Part shown: in pieces, positions 35,914 through 45,270 of the stretch
How positions within the stretch are numbered: position 1 is the stretch's first letter
Layout of the letters: each line of letters begins with the position of its first letter
Assembly (NCBI RefSeq): GCF_900103365.1
Contig: NZ_LT629703.1
Location: 3,782,001-3,846,000, forward strand
Reading direction: 5' to 3'
Source of the DNA: Afipia sp. GAS231
GTDB lineage: Bacteria > Pseudomonadota > Alphaproteobacteria > Rhizobiales > Xanthobacteraceae
Length of the DNA stretch: 64,000 nucleotides
The notes under the pieces: generated by a model
The model's database searches: none
Told to the model about the DNA's origin: nothing
Seen by the model: only the letters and a program-made list of their open reading frames with translations
Position numbers and translations under genes: made by a program

Positions 35914-37071
35914 ATGGATCACGTTAGCGTTGCCTCCGCGAAATTCCACGTCCCGGCGGGTGAGGATTTTCTGCTGCTGTCGCCAACGGCGCAGGCCTAT
36001 GCGTACCGCAACGTCGATCGCATGTTCGCGACGCGGCCGATCCGCCGGGGCAATACGGTTTTGCAACTCGAGCGGGGCCGGGAGATTTCGCCGCAATACC
36101 AGGCCGATCAGGCCACGCATGGCGTCGACGCGTATATCGAACGCGCCAACGTCGCAGGCCTTTTGGTCATCAGGAACGAGCAGATCGTTTTGGAGCGCTA
36201 CTCCCTCGGGTTGGAGGAAAACCAGCGCTGGTCGTCGATGTCGATGATCAAGTCGCTGACGTCGACATTGGTCGGCGCCGCGTTGCAGCAGGGCGCGATC
36301 TCGAGCCTCGACGACGCAGTCTCGAAATATATCCCGGCGCTGCGCGGCTGCGCCTACGACGCGGTCACGGTTCGCAGCCTGCTCACGATGTCCTCCGGCG
36401 TGCGCTGGAGCGAGGATTACACCGATCGAAACTCCGACGTGAACCGCTACAGCAAGTCGCTCGGCGACAAGGTCCCCGGCGGCGTGCTGGCGCTGATGCG
36501 CAGCCTGAAGGCCGAGCATCCGCCCGGCCATCATTTTTCCTACAACACCGGCGACACCTACGTGCTCGGCTGCCTGGTTTCGGCGGTGACGGGGAAAAAC
36601 CTCGCCGATTTCATGTCGGAGACGATCTGGTCTCCGCTCGGCATGGAGTTCGACGCTTTCTATACGCTGGAATCGGAAGGCGGGCAGGAGATCGGCGGCA
36701 GCCGCGCCGGCATCGCGCTGCGGGATTTCGGCCGCTTCGGCGTTTTCCTGCTGCGCAACGGCGTGATCGATCACACGCCCGTGCTTCCCGCCGACTGGAT
36801 CGAAAGCGCGAACCGCCGCGCGTTCGTCTTCGAAGCCGACACCAATCGGTACGGAGCGACAGGATACGGCTATAGCTGGTGGATCGATCCGGACGACTCC
36901 ATGGCCGCCGTCGGCTTTGCCGGTCAGTCGCTCTATGTGAACCGCAAGGCCGGGGTCGTCATCGTCACGCTGTCATGCCAACCGCAGCCGCCGTATTCGG
37001 AGGCGTATAGTGTCGATCTGAAAGCTGAGTATCACGCGTTCAAGAATGCGGTGCTGGCGGAGGTTGGTTGA
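35914..37071 (+). CDS. Serine hydrolase, class C beta-lactamase / NylB-like
   Basis: The 385-residue protein belongs to the penicillin-binding-like serine hydrolases (COG1680). The nucleophile motif SMIK (Ser110-Lys113) and the tyrosine of YNTG (Tyr210) are present; the third motif is less clear. It resembles esterase and 6-aminohexanoate-dimer hydrolase members more than true beta-lactamases. It has no signal peptide, in contrast to beta-lactamases. The GTG at 35908 is an alternative start, but GGAG is spaced for the ATG at 35914. Last gene of the run. Confidence 0.85.
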   Translation: MDHVSVASAKFHVPAGEDFLLLSPTAQAYAYRNVDRMFATRPIRRGNTVLQLERGREISPQYQADQATHGVDAYIERANVAGLLVIRNEQIVLERYSLGLEENQRWSSMSMIKSLTSTLVGAALQQGAISSLDDAVSKYIPALRGCAYDAVTVRSLLTMSSGVRWSEDYTDRNSDVNRYSKSLGDKVPGGVLALMRSLKAEHPPGHHFSYNTGDTYVLGCLVSAVTGKNLADFMSETIWSPLGMEFDAFYTLESEGGQEIGGSRAGIALRDFGRFGVFLLRNGVIDHTPVLPADWIESANRRAFVFEADTNRYGATGYGYSWWIDPDDSMAAVGFAGQSLYVNRKAGVVIVTLSCQPQPPYSEAYSVDLKAEYHAFKNAVLAEVG

Positions 37072-37082
37072 TGGAGCAAGCC

Positions 37083-37166
37083 GTCATTGCGAGGAGCGCT
37101 AGCGACGACGCAATCCATCGCGCCGAGCAAAGAAAGAATGGATTGCTTCGCTTCGCTCGCAATGAC
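37083..37166. repeat. Intergenic repeat, family B, copy 1
   Basis: Begins GTCATTGCGAGGAGCG and ends CGCTCGCAATGAC, with an inner GCAATCCAT/ATGGATTGC pair, so it folds as a long interrupted hairpin. It lies between two convergent genes. Related copies at 49743, 52913, 55768 and 59424. Confidence 0.85.
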
Positions 37167-37177
37167 GGTAATGACGT

Positions 37178-38431
37178 TCATCGCGCCAGCGCCAGCACCT
37201 CTCCCGCCGCTCTCTGACCACTGTCCCTCGCCCCATGCGCGGTCGAGAAAAATCCCGGCGAGGTCGCTTCGCCCGCAAAGAACAGACGGCCATCGACCGG
37301 TGCCGCCAGCACCGCGCGCTTGTCGGCGTGACCGGGCAAAGCATGGGAGTAGGAGCCGCGGGCGAAGGGGTCGTGGGCCCAGCGCGACTCGGCAAGCGGC
37401 TTCAGCTTCTTTCTCAAGTCGTTGCCGAGGAAGCCCACGATCTCGTCGATGCTATGCTCGGCAAACGCGCCCGGGCCGGCGTCTTCCAGCGAATGCGCGA
37501 AACGGCCGCCGAAAAAGCCTTCGATGCAGGGCTGGCCGAACGGGCGGATGTGATAGGTGCCCATCTCGGTGCGCATGGTGGCGCCGCGCAGATTGCCTTC
37601 GACCGGCAAGGCTTCGGGCTCTGCGAGCGCCAGCGTCACCTTGTCGGCGAGGCCGAGCGGCAGGCCGCGCGCGGCGTCGATCTTGGCGGTCAAGGGCGGA
37701 TCGAAGCGGATCGCTTCGTCGGCGATCAGGTTGGTCGGCACGGTGACGATCACCTTGGCTGCGGTCAGGGTGCCCTGCGAGGTCTCGATGCGGATGCGCT
37801 GGCCGGAGTGATCGATCAGCGTCACCTCGCAGTTGAGCGCGAGCGGGCATGTTGCGCCATAGGCCGCCATCAGCGCGCCATAGCCGCGGCGGACGCGCCA
37901 GTTGAGATCGGTATCTTCATAGGCGTCCATGTCCAGGATTGAGACCTGGTCGAGCTCGCAGCCGTTGATGTAGGTCGAGATCGCGTCGATCATCGGGTTC
38001 CAGCGGTTGCCGGGTTCGAGGCAGAGATTGGCGGCGCTGTCGCGATGATTTTTCTTGGCGACTTTGGCCGCTTGCTCGGCGCGGTCATAGAAGCCGTCGA
38101 GGGCGGCGATGAAATCGTCGCGCTCGGCTTGCGGGAACGCCTTGCCATAGGCGCGTTCGCGCCACGGCGGCAGGGTCTTGTTGATCTCGAAGTTGAGTTG
38201 TTCGGCGATCTTCACGAACGAGTTCTGGTCGGCCGAATGCAGCCAGCCGCAACCAAGGTCGAAGACGACGTCAGGCGAAGCCATGATGGTGTGGGCGCGG
38301 CCGCCGACGCGGTCGCGCGCTTCCAGCACGAGGGTGGAAAGGCCTGAAAGCTTCAGGGCATGCGCGGCGCCGAGGCCTGCGGCGCCGGCGCCGATGATCG
38401 CGACATCGACTGAGGAGGGGAGGGACGTCAT
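37178..38431 (-). CDS. FAD-dependent amine oxidase family protein
   Basis: The 417-residue flavoprotein has the N-terminal dinucleotide fold IIGAGAAGLGAA (13-23), the ribose-binding Glu37 in VLEARDRVGGR, and the C-terminal FAD segment LFFAGEATSPGFFSTAHGA typical of monoamine, polyamine and lysine-specific oxidases. No signal peptide. It probably oxidises an amine or a polyamine to an aldehyde with hydrogen peroxide release; the exact substrate is not clear. It converges with the serine hydrolase gene and is followed by a family B repeat. Confidence 0.92.
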   Translation of the reverse strand: MTSLPSSVDVAIIGAGAAGLGAAHALKLSGLSTLVLEARDRVGGRAHTIMASPDVVFDLGCGWLHSADQNSFVKIAEQLNFEINKTLPPWRERAYGKAFPQAERDDFIAALDGFYDRAEQAAKVAKKNHRDSAANLCLEPGNRWNPMIDAISTYINGCELDQVSILDMDAYEDTDLNWRVRRGYGALMAAYGATCPLALNCEVTLIDHSGQRIRIETSQGTLTAAKVIVTVPTNLIADEAIRFDPPLTAKIDAARGLPLGLADKVTLALAEPEALPVEGNLRGATMRTEMGTYHIRPFGQPCIEGFFGGRFAHSLEDAGPGAFAEHSIDEIVGFLGNDLRKKLKPLAESRWAHDPFARGSYSHALPGHADKRAVLAAPVDGRLFFAGEATSPGFFSTAHGARDSGQRAAGEVLALAR

Positions 38432-38484
38432 GTCTCCGCCTCTAGCATGTTCGGCGGCCGCCCTGAAGCCGCCTCATTCACACT

Positions 38485-38583
38485 GTCGTCACCCGCGAAG
38501 GCGGGTGACCCAGTATTCCGAGAGGGTTGTGATTATCCGATAAACTGCGGCGTACTGGATGCCCCGTCTTCGCGGGGCATGAC
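38485..38583. repeat. Intergenic repeat, family H
   Basis: Two hairpins, GTCACCCGCGAAGGCGGGTGAC and GCCCCGTC-TTC-GCGGGGC, flank a unique 30-base spacer framed by CCAGTA and TACTGG. The element runs up to the typA stop and may serve as its transcript end. Confidence 0.75.
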
Positions 38584-38586
38584 AGC

Positions 38587-40410
38587 TTACGCCACTTCCT
38601 GCTTGGACTTTTCCGCGCGCTTGCGGTCGTTGGCGTCCAAGAACTTCTTGCGCAGGCGGATCGACTTCGGGGTGATCTCGACCAGTTCGTCTTCCTCGAT
38701 ATAGGCCAGCGCCTTTTCCAGGGTCATGCGGATTGGCGGCGTCAAGCGCACCGCTTCGTCCTTCGACGTGGTGCGGATGTTGGTGAGCTGCTTGCCCTTG
38801 AGGATGTTGATCTCGAGGTCGTTGTCGCGGGTGTGCTCGCCGACGATCATGCCCTTGTAGACCTTCCAGCCCGGCTCGATCATCATCGGGCCGCGGTCTT
38901 CCAGCTTGAACATGGCGTAGGCGACGGCCTCGCCCTGGTCGTTGGAGATCAAGACGCCGTTGCGGCGGCCCTGGATGTCGCCCTTGTAGGGCAGGTAGTT
39001 GTGGAACAGGCGGTTGATGATCGCCGTGCCCTTGGTGTCGGTCATCAGTTCACCCTGATAGCCGATCAGGCCGCGGGTCGGCGCGTAGAATACCAGACGC
39101 AGGCGGTTGCCGCCCGACGGGCGCATCTCGATCATCTCGGCCTTGCGCTCGCTCATCTTCTGCACGACCACGCCGGAGAATTCCTCGTCGACGTCGATCA
39201 CGACTTCCTCGACCGGCTCCAGCAAGGTGCCGTTCTCGTCCTTGGTCAGCACCACGCGCGGGCGCGACACCGACAGCTCGAAACCTTCGCGGCGCATGGT
39301 CTCGATCAGGATCGCGAGCTGCAATTCGCCGCGGCCCGACACTTCCATGGCATCGCGGTCCTGCGATTCGACGACGCGGAGCGCGACGTTACCCTCGGCC
39401 TCGCGCAGCAGGCGGTCGCGGATCAGGCGGCTGGTGACCTTGTCGCCTTCGGTGCCGGCGAGCGGGGAGTTGTTGACGATGAACGACATCGACACCGTCG
39501 GCGGATCGATCGGCTGCGCCTGGATCGGCGTTTCGACGGAGGGATCGCAGAAGGTGTCAGCGACGGTGCCCTTGGGCAAGCCCGCGATCGCGACGATGTC
39601 GCCGGCCTCGGCGAGGTCGACCGGCTGCCGTTCAAGGCCGCGGAACGCCAGGATCTTGGTGATGCGGCCGGTTTCCACCAGCTTGCCGTCGCGCGAAATC
39701 ACCTTCACCGACTGGTTCGGTTTGACCGAGCCGGAGGCGATGCGGCCGGTGATGATGCGGCCGAGATAGGGGTTGGCTTCGAGGATGGTGCCGAGCAGCC
39801 GGAACGGGCCTTCCTCGACCACCGGCGGCGCCACGTGCTTGATGACGAGGTCGAACAGCGGCTGCATGCCGTCCTCGTGGGAGGCCTCCGGGGTGGTCCC
39901 CATCCAGCCGTTCTTGCCCGAACCGTACAGGATCGGGAAATCGAGCTGGTCGTCGGTAGCGTCGAGCGCGGCGAACAGGTCAAACACCTCGTTCACGACT
40001 TCGGTGATGCGGGCGTCCGGGCGGTCGACCTTGTTGATGGCGACGATCGGCTTCAGGCCGAGCTTGAGTGCCTTGCCGACCACGAACTTGGTCTGCGGCA
40101 TCGGGCCTTCGGCGGCGTCGACCAGCACGATCACGCCGTCGACCATCGACAGGATGCGCTCGACCTCACCACCGAAATCGGCGTGGCCGGGGGTGTCGAC
40201 GATGTTGATCTGGGTGTCTTTCCACTGCACCGAAGTGCACTTGGCCAGAATGGTGATGCCGCGTTCGCGCTCCAGATCGTTGGAGTCCATCGCGCGCTCT
40301 ACCTGACGTTCGTTGTCGCGATAGGTGCCGGATTGTTGCAGCAGCTTGTCGACGAGCGTGGTTTTGCCGTGGTCGACGTGGGCGATGATGGCGATGTTGC
40401 GAAGCTTCAT
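38587..40410 (-). CDS. typA: Translational GTPase TypA/BipA
   Basis: TypA (607 residues) is a ribosome-binding GTPase of the EF-G family, needed for ribosome assembly at low temperature and under stress. The P-loop AHVDHGKTTLV (10-20), DTPGHADF and NKVDRPDA give the G domain; the segment PTRGLIGYQGELMTDTKG is specific for BipA. The open frame extends 47 codons upstream, across a family E repeat; ATG at 40410 (MKLRNIAIIAHVDHG) matches the family start. The ribosome site there is weak (AGAAGAGA). Confidence 0.96.
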   Translation of the reverse strand: MKLRNIAIIAHVDHGKTTLVDKLLQQSGTYRDNERQVERAMDSNDLERERGITILAKCTSVQWKDTQINIVDTPGHADFGGEVERILSMVDGVIVLVDAAEGPMPQTKFVVGKALKLGLKPIVAINKVDRPDARITEVVNEVFDLFAALDATDDQLDFPILYGSGKNGWMGTTPEASHEDGMQPLFDLVIKHVAPPVVEEGPFRLLGTILEANPYLGRIITGRIASGSVKPNQSVKVISRDGKLVETGRITKILAFRGLERQPVDLAEAGDIVAIAGLPKGTVADTFCDPSVETPIQAQPIDPPTVSMSFIVNNSPLAGTEGDKVTSRLIRDRLLREAEGNVALRVVESQDRDAMEVSGRGELQLAILIETMRREGFELSVSRPRVVLTKDENGTLLEPVEEVVIDVDEEFSGVVVQKMSERKAEMIEMRPSGGNRLRLVFYAPTRGLIGYQGELMTDTKGTAIINRLFHNYLPYKGDIQGRRNGVLISNDQGEAVAYAMFKLEDRGPMMIEPGWKVYKGMIVGEHTRDNDLEINILKGKQLTNIRTTSKDEAVRLTPPIRMTLEKALAYIEEDELVEITPKSIRLRKKFLDANDRKRAEKSKQEVA

Positions 40411-40439
40411 GATTCTCTTCTGCATCAGGACATAGGCTG

Positions 40440-40488
40440 GAGCGCGATCTCGCCGGAAAACCGGGACCCACTTTTCCGGATCGTGCTC
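40440..40488. repeat. Intergenic repeat, family E, copy 1
   Basis: AGCGCGATCTCGCCGGAAAA and CTTTTCCGGATCGTGCTC form an imperfect palindrome in the typA leader. Related copies lie at 51521-51569 and 58411-58479. Confidence 0.75.
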
Positions 40489-40519
40489 AAAACCTGAAAT
40501 TCGGGGGACGCTTGGTCCC

Positions 40520-40549
40520 AAAAAGGAAGCCCGGCCAAAAGGACCGGGC
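40520..40549 (-). terminator. Rho-independent terminator after the Crp-family gene
   Basis: On the minus strand the hairpin GCCCGGTCC-TTTT-GGCCGGGC is followed within four bases by TTTTT. It lies about 105 bases after the stop of the Crp-family gene and upstream of typA, so it should separate the two transcripts. Confidence 0.8.
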
Positions 40550-40654
40550 AAACCCTACTCGTTGCGGCGCAATATATTCAGAAAACGCCAAAAAACAAGG
40601 GTTTATTGGGTGGTTGGTTAGCCGATTTCGGCATGGCAGTCGCTTGGCAGCGGC

Positions 40655-41410
40655 CTAATTGCCCTTTTCGGGGTCAGGATAGACCCCCCGCAAGACTTCT
40701 TCGAAATGGTTCTTGACCGCCTCGTTGCAGAGGCAGGATCGAGCCCGCAGGCCGTCCGGGTTGCGGACCAGAATCGAGCCCCGGCGCGTCTCCAGAATAC
40801 CCTCCGCCTTGAAGGTCTGGATCACCCGGCTGGTATAGGAGCGGCCGACACCCAGCAGCGTCGACAACTGCTCGTGGGTCAGCGGGACGACCTCGTCGCC
40901 GTCCGTGCGTTCCATCGCCGAAATGATCCATTTGGCGGTTCGCTGCTCGATCGAATGGATGGCGTTGCAGGCGGTGGACTGGAACATCTGCGCCAGCATG
41001 CAGTCGGCGTAGCGTGCGAAGATATTGCTCAGCGTGGGCGATTTCGCCTTCACCGCATCGAGCTTGCTGACCGCCAGCCGCACGAAGGGACCGGCGAACT
41101 TGACCATGATGCGGGTATAGGCCGGCAGATATCCCTGGCTGACGATGCCGCCGACCGCGCCTTCGCGGCCGACCAGAATGGTTTCGACGTCGCGGCCGTC
41201 CTCGTTGGCAACCAAGTAGGACACCAGACTGGGTCCGCATGGGAAATGCACGGTCTCGACGTCGTCGCCGGGGTTATAGAGCAGCTCGCCCGGACCGGTG
41301 TCGGCCGCGACCAGATGCGGATCGATCAGCGCGAAATCGGCGCTGCTGAGCCGGCGCAGCAGGTTGTTGAGCGGCCGCTCGCCGGCCGCCTCGTTTGGTC
41401 GCGTGAGCAT
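40655..41410 (-). CDS. Crp/Fnr family transcriptional regulator
   Basis: The 251-residue protein has a cyclic-nucleotide-binding-like beta-barrel (about 20-145: LLYNPGDDVETVHFP) and a winged helix with the recognition helix in LTHEQLSTLLGVGRSYTSRVI (about 178-198). The CNB part lacks the cysteines of Fnr and the cAMP-contact RxS of Crp is not obvious, so the signal is unknown; this type resembles the light- or nutrient-related Crp members common in Bradyrhizobium. A perfect palindrome at 41462-41477, 52 bases upstream of the start, could be its own operator. GGAGGGGAA precedes the ATG. A terminator follows the gene. Confidence 0.92.
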   Translation of the reverse strand: MLTRPNEAAGERPLNNLLRRLSSADFALIDPHLVAADTGPGELLYNPGDDVETVHFPCGPSLVSYLVANEDGRDVETILVGREGAVGGIVSQGYLPAYTRIMVKFAGPFVRLAVSKLDAVKAKSPTLSNIFARYADCMLAQMFQSTACNAIHSIEQRTAKWIISAMERTDGDEVVPLTHEQLSTLLGVGRSYTSRVIQTFKAEGILETRRGSILVRNPDGLRARSCLCNEAVKNHFEEVLRGVYPDPEKGN

Positions 41411-41461
41411 GGAAATCCCTGTTCCCCTCCAAACACAATAATCGGCTTCCCGCCGCCGGTA

Positions 41462-41477
41462 TGTTCACTAGTGAACA
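41462..41477. promoter_or_regulatory. Perfect 16-base palindrome in a divergent promoter
   Basis: TGTTCACTAGTGAACA lies between the divergent Crp-family and response-regulator genes, 52 and 105 bases from their starts. It does not match the Crp (TGTGA) or Fnr (TTGAT) consensus, so the cognate factor is unknown. Confidence 0.6.
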
Positions 41478-41581
41478 GACTAGGTAACGGCGATGTGGTG
41501 GTTTCAGTTCCGGAACCTGCGGCGCGCTCACCCCGAGGCGTCGATTTTCAGGTTTCCCTCCGGGCTTTCGCCGAGGCATCA

Positions 41582-41977
41582 ATGCTGAACCTGTCATCCG
41601 GCACGAGCATGAAACCCGCCTCTTTCGACGGCATGCCCAACGACGTCTTGATCGTCGAGGACGATCCGATCATCGCCCTCGACTTCGAGGACACGCTGCT
41701 CGGCTTTGGCGTGAAGACGGTCCGCAGCGCGGCCAGTGTGGTCAGGGCGCTCGATCTGATCGAACAGCGGCCGCCGGATTTTGCGCTGCTCGACGTCGGC
41801 CTGATCCGCGAAAACAGTTTTGCGGTCGCCGAACGGCTGGCGGCGCTAAAGATTCCGTTCGTTTTCGTCACCGGCTATGGCAGCGACGCCCGGCTGCCGG
41901 CCGCTTTCGCCAACCAGCCGCGGCTGCCCAAACCCTATTCGACCGACGCGCTCAAGGCGCTGTTGAACAAGCGCTGA
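41582..41977 (+). CDS. Single-domain response regulator
   Basis: The 131-residue protein is a lone receiver domain: acidic pocket E26-D27-D28 (IVEDDP), phosphoacceptor Asp71 (LLDVG), Thr97 (VTGYG) and Lys117 (PKPYS). No output domain, so it likely relays phosphate or binds a partner, as CheY- or DivK-like proteins do. GAGG five bases upstream supports this ATG; in-frame methionines at 41609 and 41633 are alternatives. It faces the Crp-family gene and converges with phoD. Confidence 0.9.
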   Translation: MLNLSSGTSMKPASFDGMPNDVLIVEDDPIIALDFEDTLLGFGVKTVRSAASVVRALDLIEQRPPDFALLDVGLIRENSFAVAERLAALKIPFVFVTGYGSDARLPAAFANQPRLPKPYSTDALKALLNKR

Positions 41978-41990
41978 GCGCGTCTGCCGC

Positions 41991-43541
41991 CTAAACCGGC
42001 TTCGGATCCAGCGTCGTCGACCACAACGCGACGTCGGCGCGATCGCGCAGCGTCACCGTCATCTGCCCGCTGGCGCCGTCGATCTTGACGTGGCCGAAGA
42101 ACTGCATGCCGGCGGATGGCGGCAGGTTCTGCTTGTCGAGGCCGGGCGCCTTGATGAAGCGCACCTCGGGGCCAAACGTATTGTCGAGTTCGTTCGGGCC
42201 GAACGTGCCGGCATGCAGCGGGCCGGAGACGAATTCCCAGAACGGATCGAATTCCTGGAACTGGGCCTTGTCCGGGTTGTAGTAATGCGCGGCGGCGTAA
42301 TGCACGTCCGCCGTCAGCCATACCGTGTTGACGACGCCCGAGGTCTTGATGAAGCGCAGGATGTCGGCGATCTCGAGTTCGCGCCCGCGCGGCGGACCAT
42401 CACCCTGGGCAAAGGCTTCCGAACCCTTTTTGTTGGCCGCATCGTCATAGACGATGATGGAAAGCGGCATGTCGGAGGCGATCACCTTCCAGGTGGCGCG
42501 CGAGTTCAACAGCGCGCGCTTCAGCCACGCGAGCTGCTCGGGTCCGATGAAATAGCTGTCGTGCCCGTAGCTGGTCTGCAGGTTCGGACCGTTGGGACCG
42601 CGATAGCTGCGCTCGTCCAGCATGAAGACGTCGAGATGCGGGCCGTAATTGAGCGTGCGATAGACCCGGCCCGGCTCGACGATGCTCTCGCGCATCGGAT
42701 ACATTTCGTGGAACGCGCGGGCGGCGCGCGCCGCCAGCAGGGTGATGTCGCGCTCCTTGTAGGCGGCGGGCAACTGCTTCGAGGCCGACCAGTTGTTGGT
42801 GACCTCGTGGTCGTCCCACTGCACGAAGATCGGCACCTCGGCGTTGAAGGCGCGCAGATTGTCGTCCAGGAAATTGTATTTGTGGGCGGCGCGGAATTCG
42901 TCGAGCGTCTCGGCGACCTTGGCCTTCTCCGGGATCGTCACGTTCTTCCAGAGTTTGCCGTCGGCAAGCTTCACTTCGGACGGGATCACGCCGTCGGCAT
43001 AGATGGTGTCGCCGGAATGCAGCAGGAAATCCGGACGGTGCTTGCGCATGGTGGCAAAGGTGAACATGCCGCCGTCATCCGGATTGATGCCCCAGCCCTG
43101 TCCGGCGACGTCGCCGCCCCAGACGAAACTGACGTCGCGTCGATCGGCCGGCGCGGTCCGGAACCGTCCGACCACGGCTTCGCTCTGGATGTCGGTATGC
43201 GAGAGGTCGCGAAAGCGGACGCGGTAGAAGATGTCCTGTCCCGCGGGCAGGTTTTCCAGCAGCATTTTTGCGGTGAAATCGCTTTCGGGCAGCGCCGCGA
43301 TCGGCGGCAGCGCTCGCGCATTGGCAAAGGATTCCGTGGTGGCGACCTCGACCATCATCTGCGAGGGCCGGTCGGCGCGCGCCCACACCACGCCGCCATC
43401 GGCGCCGACGTCGCCGGATTGCACGCCATGCGTGATCAGTGGCCTGTCAGCAGCGCGGCTGAGATAGGGCATCGCCAGCACGCCGATGGCGCCTGAACCC
43501 GCGGTGGAAAGAAAACGGCGCCGGGAAATGCGAAACGTCAT
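41991..43541 (-). CDS. phoD: Alkaline phosphatase D, Tat-exported
   Basis: PhoD (516 residues) is a calcium- and iron-dependent phosphomonoesterase/diesterase exported by the twin-arginine route: SRRRFLSTAGSGAIGVLA is the signal. PhoD_N motif HGVQSGDVGADGGVVWARA and catalytic-domain segments FVWGGDVAGQGWG, HSGDTIYADG, WDDHEVTNNW and LTADVHYAAAHY are present. AAGGAGG eight bases before the ATG at 43541 fixes the start over an in-frame one at 43574. It would release phosphate from esters in the periplasm, probably under phosphate limitation; no Pho box was evident upstream. Confidence 0.94.
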   Translation of the reverse strand: MTFRISRRRFLSTAGSGAIGVLAMPYLSRAADRPLITHGVQSGDVGADGGVVWARADRPSQMMVEVATTESFANARALPPIAALPESDFTAKMLLENLPAGQDIFYRVRFRDLSHTDIQSEAVVGRFRTAPADRRDVSFVWGGDVAGQGWGINPDDGGMFTFATMRKHRPDFLLHSGDTIYADGVIPSEVKLADGKLWKNVTIPEKAKVAETLDEFRAAHKYNFLDDNLRAFNAEVPIFVQWDDHEVTNNWSASKQLPAAYKERDITLLAARAARAFHEMYPMRESIVEPGRVYRTLNYGPHLDVFMLDERSYRGPNGPNLQTSYGHDSYFIGPEQLAWLKRALLNSRATWKVIASDMPLSIIVYDDAANKKGSEAFAQGDGPPRGRELEIADILRFIKTSGVVNTVWLTADVHYAAAHYYNPDKAQFQEFDPFWEFVSGPLHAGTFGPNELDNTFGPEVRFIKAPGLDKQNLPPSAGMQFFGHVKIDGASGQMTVTLRDRADVALWSTTLDPKPV

Positions 43542-43633
43542 GCGAGCCTCCTTAAGCCAGGCACCATAGTGCACGGCAATCGCCGACAGACCTAAAAAGA
43601 ATTGATGACGGTTCGATTACAGAAACAAGCCGT

Positions 43634-45055
43634 TCAGGCGATACCGGCGGCCCGGAACTGGGCGCTCGCCCGCTGCAGGTTTTGCGGCATGTTCATCAAC
43701 AGCGCCTTGCGATCGGCGACGGCGTTGTGAAATTGCTCGATCGCGATGTTGAACGCCGTCAACGTGCCATCTTCGATCGCGCCGTGTTCGAAGCACACCA
43801 GCGTATCGCGCAGAATGGCGTCGGCTTCCGATTGCATCTGGTCGAGCTCGTCCATCGAATCGCTGCCGCGGGCGGCGGTCAGCATTTCCAGCAGCCGGTC
43901 GCGCTGCGAGGTGTTGAGGCTGCGCTCGTCCTTCTTCAGGTAGCCGGCAAACCACGCACCGGCGGAGCCCATCGCCGACAATCCCATCAATCCCCACCAG
44001 ATGAAATCGCTGTAGCGGTCGAGGAAGGTTTTTTCCTCGCCGTCGACAAAGGCGGCGGCGCCGGGATGGACCGGGATGGTGGCGTCCTTGTCGGTGTCCG
44101 GCGTCTCGATCTTCGCGGCAAGTGGAAATTCAGTCTTCAGGGTTTGCCGGATCGCGAACAATTGCCGGGTGAAGGCGGCGACGGTCGATTCCGAAACGCC
44201 TTTGCGCGCCACGATGTGGTGCGAGAAGCTGATGGTCTTGACCTCTTCCTCGGGCTTGTCCGGCGCGGCGCCAAAGGTTCCGGCCGGGATTTCCGACGCC
44301 TCATAGGCCGGGTGGTTCTGCGCAATCGCGTCCGCCAGGTCGATCGCCAGGAATTTCGGCGTTCCGCCGTCGCGCGTCGAGGCCGCGATCGCATCCGCGG
44401 TGATCTTGCTGTTGACCGGGCCGGCCGCAAGATAGGCGTCCGCCTTCTGGTTGCGAATGGCATCGGCGGCCTCGTTGGCCGGAAACTGAATGATCTCGAC
44501 CTTGGCGGGATCGACGCCGTATTGTGCCAGGATCACTTTCAACAAATTGACGTTGGCCGGGGTGCGGCCGACGACGCCGACCCGGCGGCCGGAGAGCTGC
44601 GCGATTTTCGCGATCTTCGGCGCGGCCTTCTTGCCCTTGGTCTTTGGCGCGGGTGGCACCCAAAGGACGACGACGTTCTTGCGCAGCGTCGCCACCGCTT
44701 GCGCATTTTTGGGTACCTCGAGGTCGCCGCGGATAATGGCGATATCGGCCTTGCCTTCGCCGAGCAGATTGGCGCTCGCGGCCGCCCCGTCGGTCTGGAT
44801 CGGGCGCAGCCGGACCTGGCTGCGTTGTTGGTTGTTGAAGGCCTGCGTCAACGCCTGGACGACCTTGAGGTCGTCGCTGTTGGCCGGGCCAACCGCTACT
44901 CTGAGCGTCACCGGGCGCATCGCAAAATAATAACCCGCCGCCAGCGCGCCGACGATCGCCAGCACGCCGGCCAGCATGACGAATGTCGGGCGCTGCTTTG
45001 CCGGGCGGGGCGAGGCCGGAGCCGGCTTTTCGGCGGGGGCGGGGCCGTCAGTCAT
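43634..45055 (-). CDS. Membrane-anchored TAXI family solute-binding protein
   Basis: The 473-residue protein has an N-terminal membrane segment (about 27-48), then a periplasmic type II binding domain of the TAXI (TRAP-associated extracytoplasmic immunogenic) family (about 50-330, with VGPANSDDLKVVQALTQAF and the hinge segment GRRVGVVGRT), a second membrane segment (FIWWGLMGLSAMGSAGAWFAG) and a cytosolic helical C-terminus of about 100 residues. Anchoring at both sides is unlike ordinary soluble TRAP receptors and suggests a sensing or scaffold role. No TRAP membrane subunits are in the window. TTG at 45058 is an alternative start. Confidence 0.85.
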   Translation of the reverse strand: MTDGPAPAEKPAPASPRPAKQRPTFVMLAGVLAIVGALAAGYYFAMRPVTLRVAVGPANSDDLKVVQALTQAFNNQQRSQVRLRPIQTDGAAASANLLGEGKADIAIIRGDLEVPKNAQAVATLRKNVVVLWVPPAPKTKGKKAAPKIAKIAQLSGRRVGVVGRTPANVNLLKVILAQYGVDPAKVEIIQFPANEAADAIRNQKADAYLAAGPVNSKITADAIAASTRDGGTPKFLAIDLADAIAQNHPAYEASEIPAGTFGAAPDKPEEEVKTISFSHHIVARKGVSESTVAAFTRQLFAIRQTLKTEFPLAAKIETPDTDKDATIPVHPGAAAFVDGEEKTFLDRYSDFIWWGLMGLSAMGSAGAWFAGYLKKDERSLNTSQRDRLLEMLTAARGSDSMDELDQMQSEADAILRDTLVCFEHGAIEDGTLTAFNIAIEQFHNAVADRKALLMNMPQNLQRASAQFRAAGIA

Positions 45056-45270
45056 CAATCCCTGAACGATCGTTTGAGCTGCAATATCGTGTCGGCCATC
45101 TACTTATGGGGTCATTCTAGCAAATTTCCTGCCCAACCGGGGTTACATCTACGTCATGGTTACCGGGTCCGCGCGTGGCCATTGGACGCGCCGGGCGGCC
45201 GGTTTCAGGTGGGGATCCCGCGGGCGCCCATCGGTGTTAGGTTAGACCGGTGTGAAACAGGGAGGCGATC

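Noticed and set aside
38833..40497. A 554-codon frame antisense to typA
   Set aside because: TypA motifs are all present on the minus strand; the other frame is a codon-bias shadow.
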